A DNA stretch of 64,000 nucleotides, taken from the NCBI GenBank assembly GCA_947488295.1, contig CANKYU010000002.1:310001-374000 (forward strand), written 5' to 3'. The first letter of the stretch is position 1. The number at the start of each line of letters is the position of its first letter. The notes below the pieces were generated by a model. The model had not been told where the DNA came from, did no database searches, and saw only the letters and a list, made by a program, of their open reading frames with translations. The DNA is from an uncultured Anderseniella sp. GTDB taxonomy: Bacteria; Pseudomonadota; Alphaproteobacteria; Rhizobiales; Aestuariivirgaceae. This document shows, piece by piece, positions 55,088 through 64,000 of this stretch. The position numbers and the translations under genes are program-made.

Positions 55088-57697
55088 TTGAGTATAGAGA
55101 CCGCGCCATCACTTGATGAGCTGAACACAGCTGCCACGCCTGCATGGCTGTGGGACGGCGCACGGCTGCGCGTTGTCTGGGCCAATGCCGCGGGACTGGC
55201 GGTGTTTGGTTGTGAAAGCCTGTTCGACCTCATCGACATGCCGTTCGACGAAACCGATCCGGGTGCCGGCCGGGTATCTGAACTGGCCAGAACCGCAGCA
55301 GCCGGCGAGAGCTGGCAGGAAATGGTAAGTTTCGCATCGGCTGTCAGCGACGCGCCGTTCAGTGTGACGCTGCACGTGCATCCGCTGGCCGACGGGCGCA
55401 ACGGGTTGCTGATGGTTGCTGAAGTCCCGCCGTCGGATACAGCGTCTGAAGCAGAAGAGGCAGGGCACGCAAATTCGGTGCTGGAGAGCCTGCCGGTGGC
55501 CACCGTGATCTGCAATGCTGACGGCACGATCAGCTATGCCAACGCGATGGCGCGCAACCTTTTCGGAAAAACCACGCCGCCCTCGCTTGCAGACGTTTCC
55601 GTACCTGACTTTGCGACCAGGATTCTTGACCGCGCAGGACGCGCCGGCATTGCCAGTTCGATTGTGGAAATGGCAACAGGGTTCGGCCATCGCGAAATTC
55701 GAGTGACGGCAAAGCTGATCAGCCTGCCTGATGGCGCCGAGGGGCAGTTTTCGCTGATACTGGAAGATGTCACGGACCGCCGCGCACTTGAGCGCGCCCT
55801 GCCGGCAACGGGCATGCCTCCTGTACCTGCACCGGCAACAGGCGACCAGCTCCCGGACCCGCAGCCAGGTACGGTGTCCGATTTGCGGCAGGCGGTCGAA
55901 GCCGCAACCGCGCAGGCATCTGCCAAGATGCTGCCGGAAACCGCAGCACCGGATGTTGCGCCAGAACAAAGCCCGGCACCCGCGAAACCTTCGCCGGCAT
56001 CGACGGCTTCCGTGACCCAGACCAGTGTACCGGCTGCAAAGGCGCCGGGTTTTGCTGTGGCTGACATCGTGCGCAAGGCATTGTCCGACATTCCCAGAGC
56101 GGTCGTTCTGTATCGTGCCGGCAAAATTGTTTACGCCAATCAGGCAATCGCCTCCGCCCTTGGATATGCCGGTGAAAATGACCTGGCAAAGCGTCACGAC
56201 ATTGCCGCAGCCCTCGGCGCACTTGCCAGCAAGCAGGGCTCGGTGATGCTCGCGCGCAATGCCGGTGACGAGATCGAGTTCACCGTGGAAAAATCGACGT
56301 TCCCGTGGAATGACGGCGCCATGCCAATGGCCATCCTGACTGAAACAGACAGCAAGAACACCGATACCGCGGCGGCTGTGCCGGTTGCCGGCAGCGAGAC
56401 AGCAAAGCCTGATACCGCATCGGCGCAGGAAAACACTCAACCGAAGGCCGCTGCGATCCCGCAGCCTGCAGTGCCGGCAGCCGATGCGGCGGCCAAACCC
56501 GTTGCCCCGGTCAGCACCGGTTCAAAGACACCGCAGCCCGAGACGCCGGCAGGTCAGCAACCTGCTGTCAGCACCTCTGAACTCATGTCGATCCTGGACA
56601 CCGCCACGGACGGCATCGTGTTCCTTGATGATGACGGCAGCATCACTCACATGAGTGCCGGGGCGGAAGCCCTGTTTGGCGTCCATGCGGCCAGTGTCAT
56701 TGACAAGCCGCTTGCCGGACTGATGGACAAGCCAAGCGCCAAGGTTGTGCGGGACTATCTGGCCGCCCTCGGCGACAGTGGTCTCGCCATGCTGTTCAAT
56801 GGCGGCCGGGAAATAACGGCCAGTGTCAATGATGGCGGCGATGTGCCGATTTTCATTACCATGAGCAAGATCAGTGTTCGCATTCAGGATATTCCGGCAT
56901 CGGCTTATTGCGCCGTAATGCGCGACATTACCCAATGGAAAAAAACCGAAGCGGAGTTGCGGGAGTCCCGCGACAAGGCGGAACACACCAGCCGGCAGAA
57001 GTCTGAATTCCTGGCGCGCATCAGCCATGAATTGCGCACGCCGCTGAATGCCATTTTGGGGTTCTCCGATATCATGCGCAACGCCCAGTTCGGCAAGCTG
57101 GGCTCTGAGCGCTATGAAGGCTATGCCAACGACATTCACACCTCGGGCGAGTACCTGTTGTCACTGGTCAATGACCTTTTGGACCTGTCCAAGGTGGAGG
57201 CCGGCAAGCTGGAACTGAACTTCATCTCGGTTGACCTGGGCCAGGCGATTGATGCCTGCATAAAGCTGATGCAGGACGAGGCGACCGGCGCGCGCGTCGT
57301 GTTGCGCAAGTCGGTCGCTGCAAACCTTCCCCAGGTTGTGGCTGACATCCGCTCGATCAAACAGGTCCTGCTGAACCTGACCTCAAACGCGATCAAGTTC
57401 ACCGACCCCGGCGGACAGGTGATCATCACCGCCAAGGCGATCGATACCGGCGAATTGCTGCTGTCGGTCACTGACACCGGCGTCGGCATGGATGAAGAAC
57501 AGTTGAGTACAGCCCTTGAGCCGTTTCGCCGGGTTGAACAGGCCGGCCGGGCAGACGTTCAGGGAACCGGTCTGGGGCTGCCGCTCACCAAGGCGCTGGT
57601 CGAAGCCAACCGTGCCTCCTTTGAGATCTCCAGCGAAGCCCGCAAGGGCACCCGCATCGACATCACATTTCCCACAACGCGCGTGCTGGCAAGCTGA
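55088..57697 (+). CDS. Multi-PAS sensor histidine kinase, PdhS/DivJ/PleC-like
   Basis: An 869-residue soluble kinase. PAS-like domains occupy about 10-115, 130-235, 330-430 and 495-620, separated by long Ala/Pro-rich linkers. The HisKA domain has FLARISHELRTPLNAILGF with H647, followed by FGKLGSERYEGYANDI and LSLVNDLLDLSKVEAGKLEL, a pattern typical of the DivJ/PleC/PdhS family. The ATPase domain has NLTSNAIKFTD, DTGVGMDEEQL and GTGLGLPLTKALVE. These kinases act on DivK and control polar development. There is no receiver domain. The TTG at 55088 follows GGGGAA. Confidence 0.85.
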   Translation: MSIETAPSLDELNTAATPAWLWDGARLRVVWANAAGLAVFGCESLFDLIDMPFDETDPGAGRVSELARTAAAGESWQEMVSFASAVSDAPFSVTLHVHPLADGRNGLLMVAEVPPSDTASEAEEAGHANSVLESLPVATVICNADGTISYANAMARNLFGKTTPPSLADVSVPDFATRILDRAGRAGIASSIVEMATGFGHREIRVTAKLISLPDGAEGQFSLILEDVTDRRALERALPATGMPPVPAPATGDQLPDPQPGTVSDLRQAVEAATAQASAKMLPETAAPDVAPEQSPAPAKPSPASTASVTQTSVPAAKAPGFAVADIVRKALSDIPRAVVLYRAGKIVYANQAIASALGYAGENDLAKRHDIAAALGALASKQGSVMLARNAGDEIEFTVEKSTFPWNDGAMPMAILTETDSKNTDTAAAVPVAGSETAKPDTASAQENTQPKAAAIPQPAVPAADAAAKPVAPVSTGSKTPQPETPAGQQPAVSTSELMSILDTATDGIVFLDDDGSITHMSAGAEALFGVHAASVIDKPLAGLMDKPSAKVVRDYLAALGDSGLAMLFNGGREITASVNDGGDVPIFITMSKISVRIQDIPASAYCAVMRDITQWKKTEAELRESRDKAEHTSRQKSEFLARISHELRTPLNAILGFSDIMRNAQFGKLGSERYEGYANDIHTSGEYLLSLVNDLLDLSKVEAGKLELNFISVDLGQAIDACIKLMQDEATGARVVLRKSVAANLPQVVADIRSIKQVLLNLTSNAIKFTDPGGQVIITAKAIDTGELLLSVTDTGVGMDEEQLSTALEPFRRVEQAGRADVQGTGLGLPLTKALVEANRASFEISSEARKGTRIDITFPTTRVLAS

Positions 57698-57865
57698 GGC
57701 AGGCCGTAGCGGGAACCGTGACCCACTGGACACCTTGAGAAATGATTATAGAAATCTGTCAAAGCCGGACACGTCCGGCGTCAGAACCTGCTAATTCAGG
57801 TTGAGCGAAATGATCGCTCTGAACCCAAATGCGACCTCCGACCTTTCTGATCGACTGTCACTTCC

Positions 57866-57930
57866 GGCCCTTACCGGTCATTCGATGGTCGGCTCTAAGC
57901 GGCTTCACGAATTCCAAAAGCGGACATTCC
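57866..57930 (+). repeat. Degenerate dispersed repeat, left end of A/T-rich island
   Basis: The stretch contains CCGGTCATTCG, then 31 bases, then AAAAGCGGAC. The same two blocks at the same spacing occur on the opposite strand at 62776-62845. The gap 57698-58117 otherwise has no gene I can support, and base composition falls to A/T-rich from about 57.8 kb. Confidence 0.6.
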
Positions 57931-58117
57931 CTTTTGATCGAGTGACCAAAATATCGAGAAAAGCCCCCATCAGCAATTTTCTCGGAAACATGACAAGTGT
58001 CCAGTATCGGAACACTACAAATTTGGTTTGCTAATCAATCTGGCCATAGTTAGCATTTTCGACTTAGTAAGCTGCCCTCAAGATGCCCAAATCAAGCATT
58101 ATGTCGGAGTTAGGTAC

Positions 58118-59731
58118 ATGACAGGCGAAGGAATTTCGAGCGACGAGATAGAGCTCAAATTTGTAGAGCAGGAACACCGAACTCTCCGAGTTTGGTATAA
58201 TTTTTATCGCTATGCATTGTCGAAACCGGTTAGAAAAAACTATAAGTCCGCATCCATTCAGGCAGTAATTAGTTGGTTTTTTTCTCCAGCAGGGATCATC
58301 TCAATTACGCTACCCATTGGGGCATTGGCTGGTGCATATTTTGCATGGAACGCCAACATCTTGCTGGATTCCCAAAATAGGCTTCTAGATAAACAAAATG
58401 AACTGATCGTATCTCAAAACATAGAGATGCGTGCTTCGAGAGAAACGCAGATATTTGTTTCACAACTTGGCCCGCTAATTGATCTCGTGACTAGATCGAA
58501 GCCAAATGTTTTGGACGACTCAGGTAGTGTTCAGCTCCAACTTGCTGGAAGAATCTCCACGTTTACGCAGACATTGGGTCCATATGTCAAACTCGAAGCT
58601 TATGGCCAGGAACACATTCTAAGCCCAGAGCGCGCGCGCTTGATGACAGCTCTGTATTCACTTGGATTCCCTTTAGAAAAGCTGCCCCATGCACTTGATT
58701 TCGGATTTCCTCAATCGGCCTTTGAGAATGTTTCGTTTCAGGGAGCTTCACTGGTCGGCATAAATCTCTCCGGCTCGAATTTAAGACGCGCAAGTTTCGT
58801 GAACGCGAAGCTAAATAGTTGTGACTTTTCAAATGCATTACTTCCATCTCCAGATGCGTTTCGCGGAGCTGATTTACGCAACTGCAATTTCACTGGGGCT
58901 TTTGTCGATGACGGAAATTGGATCAACGAAGTGTCCACAAGGCGATTGGAGATTAATCCACAAACCCTGCCTTGCCCAGATAGTGTAAAGAGTACGCAAG
59001 TCGACATATCTCGATGGGAAATTACTAGCCGAATTATCGATATGAATGGGAACAACACAGCAGTTCATCGAGTCAAACCCAATGGCTCAATTGAGTCTAT
59101 GAATGCCGTCCTTAGCGAACTCGACGACCTGGATCAGAACGGTGTCTTCGATCAGGATTTTGATCCGGCCGAGTTCGAAAAAGATCACGGTCGCTGGGTG
59201 ACTGAGGCCGTAGAGGCGCTGAACAGTCAGAAACTACATTCAGACAAGACTTCGCCCGAGCCTCGTATCAGTATTTCGCGCGGAGAATTCTTAACTCAGG
59301 TTGCAAGTCACGGCATACCAATTGAGATCTTTGTGAGACTTGGAGCTGATTTCAAGGGCGTCCAATTAGAGAACGACCGTCAACCAATTCAGCTTTCGGG
59401 GTCGCTTTCAGGCATAAACTTGGCCGGAGGAAACCTACGCAGTGTTTCCTTCAAAGGAGCCGACCTTGATAGCGCCGATTTTAGAGGCACTGTTTTGCCA
59501 GAAGCAAAAGCCTTCTCAGGGGCGAACTTGCATAACGCTAAATTTGAGGGTGCAAAAGCAACAAATAGGAGCTGGTTGCAAGACTTGGTCAGCCTCGAAA
59601 TTCCGCCTAAGAATTTTTCAGAGAGCAGATATGAGATTGAAATAGAAACAACGCAATACCCCGATTGCGATGACCCCTCGAAGATACATATTGAAGAGAC
59701 GGGGTATCGTATAACCAGAACGTCGAACTAG
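58118..59731 (+). CDS. Membrane-anchored pentapeptide-repeat protein with duplicated module
   Basis: A 537-residue protein. One membrane segment lies at about residues 52-76, followed by a short coiled-coil-like stretch (LDSQNRLLDKQNELIVSQNIEM). Pentapeptide repeats of the A(D/N)LXX type form two blocks, about 200-265 (for example INLSGSNLRRASFVNAKL) and 427-475 (INLAGGNLRSVSFKGADL). Each block ends with a related tail, NWINEVSTRRLEINPQ and SWLQDLVSLEIPPKN, so the module is duplicated. The function is unknown. The ATG at 58118 has GGAG upstream; the frame extends to 58028. Codon use is A/T-richer than the flanks, indicating transfer. Confidence 0.8.
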   Translation: MTGEGISSDEIELKFVEQEHRTLRVWYNFYRYALSKPVRKNYKSASIQAVISWFFSPAGIISITLPIGALAGAYFAWNANILLDSQNRLLDKQNELIVSQNIEMRASRETQIFVSQLGPLIDLVTRSKPNVLDDSGSVQLQLAGRISTFTQTLGPYVKLEAYGQEHILSPERARLMTALYSLGFPLEKLPHALDFGFPQSAFENVSFQGASLVGINLSGSNLRRASFVNAKLNSCDFSNALLPSPDAFRGADLRNCNFTGAFVDDGNWINEVSTRRLEINPQTLPCPDSVKSTQVDISRWEITSRIIDMNGNNTAVHRVKPNGSIESMNAVLSELDDLDQNGVFDQDFDPAEFEKDHGRWVTEAVEALNSQKLHSDKTSPEPRISISRGEFLTQVASHGIPIEIFVRLGADFKGVQLENDRQPIQLSGSLSGINLAGGNLRSVSFKGADLDSADFRGTVLPEAKAFSGANLHNAKFEGAKATNRSWLQDLVSLEIPPKNFSESRYEIEIETTQYPDCDDPSKIHIEETGYRITRTSN

Positions 59732-60001
59732 GTGCCGTGTAGCAAGCTAGCAATATAAAACTGTGGCGAACGGTAATTCCGCCGTTAGTGCGTAACTGAA
59801 GCTGAATTCAACAAAACCGCCCGATAATCAATTGTTACATCCTTCATCAAAACCGGCCCATAACTGACACCGGCGAGAGTGGCCCAAAAACCATCCAAAC
59901 TCCAATAAGGTGACTTTCAACTGGAGAGATATTCGTTGCCCTCGACCAGCTTAGCGGTATGCTGGTATGAGACTACTGGCTGGCACAGATGAGGAAGCGA
60001 A

Positions 60002-60397
60002 ATGCTTATCAATGCTAAGGACCTTAGCGGTTCAACAATTGCTATAAATGCCAGCAAGGTGATTAGATTGCGAAAGAACTATGGCCCAGCCGAGCCGAAA
60101 AAGTCAGTCACTCTGGACCTGGAAGGTAAGCGTATTTCTGTCTCCGACAAGTTGGCTGATTTAGTTGACAGCATTCGTGAGCATGAGCCACTCGCAGGGC
60201 TCACGACGCCAGTGGGCACTCCGATATTTGTAGCTGCGGACAGAGTTGTTGATGTTCGAAAACCTTCCGACATCAATCATCACCCTAAAGCCAAAGCCGT
60301 AATTTCACTCCATGTGAGTCAGAAAACCGTAGTTGATCAACAGGTCATAGAAACTGTTGCGAAAGCGCGAAACGCCATCAACGATGCTCAGTCTTGA
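60002..60397 (+). CDS. Small protein of two FlbD-like modules, unknown
   Basis: A 131-residue protein with a GAGGAAG ribosome site before the ATG. Two halves share one pattern: LSGSTIAINASKVIRLRKN...SVTLDLEGKRISVSDKL in residues 8-55 and PVGTPIFVAADRVVDVRKP...AVISLHVSQKTVVDQQV in residues 70-118. The pattern (strand, N/D-x-V/I, strand, short helix) resembles the flagellar FlbD family, normally one copy of about 60-70 residues. No flagellar genes are near, so this is a structural resemblance only. The role is unknown. Confidence 0.7.
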   Translation: MLINAKDLSGSTIAINASKVIRLRKNYGPAEPKKSVTLDLEGKRISVSDKLADLVDSIREHEPLAGLTTPVGTPIFVAADRVVDVRKPSDINHHPKAKAVISLHVSQKTVVDQQVIETVAKARNAINDAQS

Positions 60398-60516
60398 TGC
60401 AATAAATAGATTCGATTGAAGAAGCGGCCCTTAGCGGACCTTGCCGCGTCCTCAACCACGCCGCGCTGCAGTTCGTCATTCCGGACATTCGCTGCGATGG
60501 CAAAACGTAAGCTTTG
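60398..60516. other. Gene-free stretch beside the IS66 remnant
   Basis: This stretch has no supported gene. CCGGACATTCGCTGC at 60481-60495 resembles the block in the two island-end repeats, so it may be a third, truncated copy cut by the transposon remnant. Confidence 0.35.
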
Positions 60517-60800
60517 TCAGCCACTTTTGTCAAAGTTCCACGGCGTGAGCTCATTGATGCGGGCGGCGGGATGCTCGCTGGCGATCGCTTCTAACGTGAC
60601 TTTGAGATAGGCGTATCGCTTGACATTTTTTAGCTTGCAGATCTCGACGAGCGAGGCGATTCGGCTCCAGTTGCGCCGCTCTTATCCTGCCCCGCAAAGA
60701 GCGCGTTTTTTGTGGTTCAGTGCTATGGGACGGATGCTGCGTTCCACTATATTTCTGTTAATCTCGACGTTGCTATCTTCAGCTTTAGCGTTGCCACCCC
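60517..60800 (-). pseudogene. Remnant of IS66-type transposase TnpC, C-terminal end
   Basis: Translated on the minus strand, the stretch reads VEINRNIVERSIRPIALNHKKRAL, then a stop, then NWSRIASLVEICKLKNVKRYAYL and HPAARINELTPWNF before a terminal stop. These match in order the C-terminal catalytic part and tail of IS66 TnpC (E-x3-N-x2-ER-IRP, IASLIETCKLNGVDP-YL, LLPW). The in-frame TAA and the missing upstream two thirds show it is dead. It lies between the FlbD-like and ParA genes. Confidence 0.8.
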
Positions 60801-60846
60801 AAGTGGATTGTCAGATACTGAAACCGACAGATAATTGGAGTTCAAA

Positions 60847-61872
60847 GTGAAAGCAATTTCGTTCTTTAACAATAAGGGTGGGGTCGGAAAAACCACACTG
60901 ACTGGTAATATTGCAGCTTACTTTGCTCTTGAAATGGGAAAAAGAGTGTTGGTTGTAGATTGTGACCCGCAATGCAACTTGACTCAATTCATCTTGGGGG
61001 ACACCAAAACTATCGATCTGTACTGGCCCTCTGGAAGCGACAAGGAGAAAACCCGTACAAAAACCATCTTGGACATTGTTCAACCAATTCTTGATGGCGA
61101 TGCGGAAATTGACAAATCAATGAAGCCGCTCAAGGCACGGACTAACAGATTTGGTGTAGACCTTGTTCCTGGTCATCCAAAGTTCTCCCTATTTGAAGAC
61201 CAGCTATCTTCTGCATGGGCAGAACTTCCCACGGGTAAAGCGGGCGGTTTTCGAGTTTCAAATTGGCTCAGGTCCTACCTGGTGAGCGTGGCTTCTGATT
61301 ATGATTTTGTGTTTGTCGATGTGAGCCCGTCGCTCGGAGCCCTCAACAGATCAGTACTGTTGAGCGTAGACCATTTTATCACGCCACTTGGCGCTGATGC
61401 CTTCAGCGTACTGGGGATCAGAAACATCTCAAGGTGGATGTCTGGTTGGGTTGATTACTACAAGGTAGGATTGGAGCAGTCAGAACGCCTCAATCCTAAC
61501 GGGCTGAAAAAATTCTCTATTCCTACGACAATACCCATCTCGGAGGGTTTCATTGGATTTACGCTACAGCAATATATTGCGAAGGCAAAAGCTGGAGTGC
61601 GCCGACCAACGAAAGCATATGAAAGGATTCTTGAGGATATTCCGTCAGAAATCGATACATATCTGACTGCTTTCTTGTCGCATCCCGATAAAGACTCGCA
61701 CCTGGGTGATGTCCCTAACCTATACAGTCTTATTCCTCTTGCTCAGAGTGCCAACGCTCCAATTATTTCGCTCAAGTCCAAGGATGGCCTCGTTGGTAGC
61801 CAGTTCAGTCAAGCACTTCGGTACAAAGAAATAATCGGAGAACTTGCCGAGCAGATTGCGGCGAGGGTGTAG
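60847..61872 (+). CDS. ParA/MinD-type ATPase, partner of SIR2 protein
   Basis: A 341-residue P-loop ATPase. The deviant Walker A is NNKGGVGKTTLTGNIA, switch I/A' is RVLVVDCDPQCNLTQF, and Walker B is YDFVFVDVSPSLG, as in ParA-family proteins. The C-terminal 120 residues are longer than in a minimal ParA. The GTG at 60847 has TTGGAG at 60835-60840. There is no parB or parS-like site here, so plasmid partition is unlikely. Its stop lies three bases before the SIR2 gene, so the two form a translationally coupled pair. Confidence 0.85.
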   Translation: MKAISFFNNKGGVGKTTLTGNIAAYFALEMGKRVLVVDCDPQCNLTQFILGDTKTIDLYWPSGSDKEKTRTKTILDIVQPILDGDAEIDKSMKPLKARTNRFGVDLVPGHPKFSLFEDQLSSAWAELPTGKAGGFRVSNWLRSYLVSVASDYDFVFVDVSPSLGALNRSVLLSVDHFITPLGADAFSVLGIRNISRWMSGWVDYYKVGLEQSERLNPNGLKKFSIPTTIPISEGFIGFTLQQYIAKAKAGVRRPTKAYERILEDIPSEIDTYLTAFLSHPDKDSHLGDVPNLYSLIPLAQSANAPIISLKSKDGLVGSQFSQALRYKEIIGELAEQIAARV

Positions 61873-61875
61873 GAT

Positions 61876-62727
61876 ATGGTGGCCTGGCCAGATGCGCTAG
61901 TAAGGGAGGCTGCGGAGAGACGGGTGGTGGTTTTCCTTGGTTCGGGGTTTTCTAAGGCTGCCGTTCCTGCGCTTCCAACTTGGGGAACACTGCTCAAAGA
62001 GTTGTCCGAAAAATTACCTACCGCCAAGAGTAAAAAGTTGGTAGCTAAACTCATACGCCAAGGTCGCTTATTGGACGCTGCCGAACTTATTACATCAGGT
62101 GTAAATGCTCCTGACATGAATAACTTGCTGCGCCATCGATTTCAACTTCGCCCTCCGCCAATGAATGACATCTATAACGACCTACTACAAATCGATCCTA
62201 AGACAATAATTACGACCAATTACGATGAGTTGATTGAGAAAAATTTTGACCACTATAGTGGTGGATCATCAAGCCATTCCATTCGCACACAAACCTCTAA
62301 GAGCCTTCTCGCTGATCTCCGTTCGCCAGTTCGCAGCATTGTCAAATTGCATGGATGCATCACTGAGACAGACCATATTGTATTGGATAGGCGATCATTT
62401 TTCAAAGCTCAGTCGGAGAATGTTGGTTTCTTTGATATTGTCAGGTCTCTGATGACCGTAAACACGGTATTATTTCTAGGTTATTCTATGAGCGATCCGG
62501 ATATTCAGCTAATTTTGGAGAATACGAATATGTCTTCGTCTTCCACAAATCCCCACTACGCTTTGGTACCAAAATTTGAACACACTTCTCTAAAAAGCGC
62601 CAATTCCGAAACTTACAATACTTTGTTTCTGGAGTATCCGGCGGGTGATCATGCAAAATTCCCATTGGCTCTAAGTCAGCTAAGGGAACAAGTTAGGCAA
62701 ACGAGGGTTGATCGCGGGATACCCTAG
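61876..62727 (+). CDS. Stand-alone SIR2-like domain protein (putative NAD+-consuming effector)
   Basis: A 283-residue protein consisting almost entirely of a SIR2_2-type domain. Visible motifs are VVFLGSGFSKAAVPALPTW (NAD-binding loop, residues 18-36), TTNYDELIE with N115 and D117, KLHGCI with the catalytic-type H159, and LFLGYSMSDPDI (residues 199-210). The Asn and His correspond to residues needed for NAD+ hydrolysis in defence SIR2 proteins. No zinc-binding Cys module of protein deacetylases is present. It is coupled to a ParA-like ATPase upstream, a layout in which the ATPase may sense or regulate. Confidence 0.88.
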   Translation: MVAWPDALVREAAERRVVVFLGSGFSKAAVPALPTWGTLLKELSEKLPTAKSKKLVAKLIRQGRLLDAAELITSGVNAPDMNNLLRHRFQLRPPPMNDIYNDLLQIDPKTIITTNYDELIEKNFDHYSGGSSSHSIRTQTSKSLLADLRSPVRSIVKLHGCITETDHIVLDRRSFFKAQSENVGFFDIVRSLMTVNTVLFLGYSMSDPDIQLILENTNMSSSSTNPHYALVPKFEHTSLKSANSETYNTLFLEYPAGDHAKFPLALSQLREQVRQTRVDRGIP

Positions 62728-62775
62728 ATTTGCAGAGCCGCCAGGCGGAAACCTTCGTGAGCTTCCGCTGGTCAG

Positions 62776-62845
62776 CCCAAAGTCCGCTTTTGCTCTAGCG
62801 TCAAAAAGCTTCACACTTGCAGCGAATGACCGGGATCCGCCCGGT
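62776..62845 (-). repeat. Degenerate dispersed repeat, right end of island (inverted copy)
   Basis: On the minus strand the stretch has CCGGTCATTCG, then 31 bases, then AAAAGCGGAC, matching 57866-57930 in blocks and spacing but in the opposite orientation. A short open frame through it is not a convincing gene. Base composition returns to the high-GC background just after it. Confidence 0.6.
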
Positions 62846-62930
62846 TTTGCCATTCGGGGCATAATGAACAAAGTCGGTTTGTCCCGCTAAGCCGACCTTG
62901 AAACTCAGCTCGATCTATTGATCCCTGACC

Positions 62931-64000
<1,070 letters not shown>

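Noticed and set aside
55109..56440. 443-codon open frame on the minus strand
   Set aside because: It is the antisense shadow of the PAS and Ala/Pro linker region of the histidine kinase; its translation is rich in Cys, Arg and His with no domain.
57801..58034. 77-codon open frame at the left end of the island
   Set aside because: It runs through the degenerate repeat and lacks a convincing ribosome site and family.
60847..61872. Plasmid-type partition gene or integrated plasmid origin
   Set aside because: There is a ParA-type ATPase, but no parB, no iterated parS-like sites and no replication initiator nearby.
62708..62890. Short open frame after the SIR2 gene
   Set aside because: It overlaps the SIR2 end and translates the degenerate repeat; no ribosome site and no conservation visible.

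Overview
The window looks like a chromosomal segment of a free-living, high-GC alphaproteobacterium, most likely of the Hyphomicrobiales (Rhizobiales) type. Supporting marks are a GcrA cell-cycle regulator gene with a CtrA-type box (TTAA-N7-TTAA) and several GANTC sites upstream, an MbfA iron exporter with an Irr-box-like palindrome, a PdhS/DivJ/PleC-type histidine kinase, a double-length dCTP-deaminase-like protein, and a tRNA-His with A73 and no encoded G-1. I cannot name genus or species from sequence alone.

Layout. 1-11.6 kb: an aromatic-compound uptake and hydroxylation cluster with a Rieske oxygenase, two FAD monooxygenases (one like 3-hydroxybenzoate 6-hydroxylase), two paralogous periplasmic binding proteins sharing one LivHMGF-type ABC transporter, a HxlR regulator with palindromic operators, a GFA-family protein and a cupin. 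11.7-18.2 kb: DUF3750 protein, MbfA, two tandem secreted EF-hand paralogues and an MFS transporter. 18.3-27.8 kb: housekeeping genes lepA, dCTP deaminase, apaG, argE, and argD-argF-hslO, then gcrA. 27.8-35.9 kb: the phosphate regulon phoR / pstS-pstC-pstA-pstB-phoU-phoB with Pho boxes before pstS. 35.9-46.9 kb: a mixed region with hydrolases, a Crp/Fnr regulator, a tiny membrane protein, a solute-binding protein, tRNA-Gly, a radical SAM protein, a two-barrel outer-membrane protein and a TPR-sulfotransferase. 47-54.6 kb: sugar-acid metabolism with a PfkB kinase, an OtnK-type kinase, glycerate kinase overlapping a fused TRAP permease, and its TAXI binding protein. 54.7-57.7 kb: tRNA-His and a multi-PAS histidine kinase. 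57.8-62.9 kb: a clearly more A/T-rich accessory island. 62.9-64 kb: the C-terminal part of an acetoacetyl-CoA synthetase.

The island is the most likely place for an undescribed system. It holds a membrane-anchored pentapeptide-repeat protein with an internally duplicated module, a small protein made of two FlbD-like modules, a decayed IS66 transposase end, and a tightly coupled ParA-like ATPase plus stand-alone SIR2-domain protein. The last pair resembles the sensor/effector layout of NAD+-depleting anti-phage systems. Copies of one degenerate non-coding repeat lie in opposite orientation at both ends of the island.

Two themes cross the window. Four solute-binding-protein genes are each followed at once by a stable hairpin before the downstream gene, as expected if binding protein is made in excess of permease. 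Two families of dispersed, hairpin-rich intergenic repeats occur (20.1-20.7 and 43.1-43.3 kb; 43.3 and 49.5 kb).
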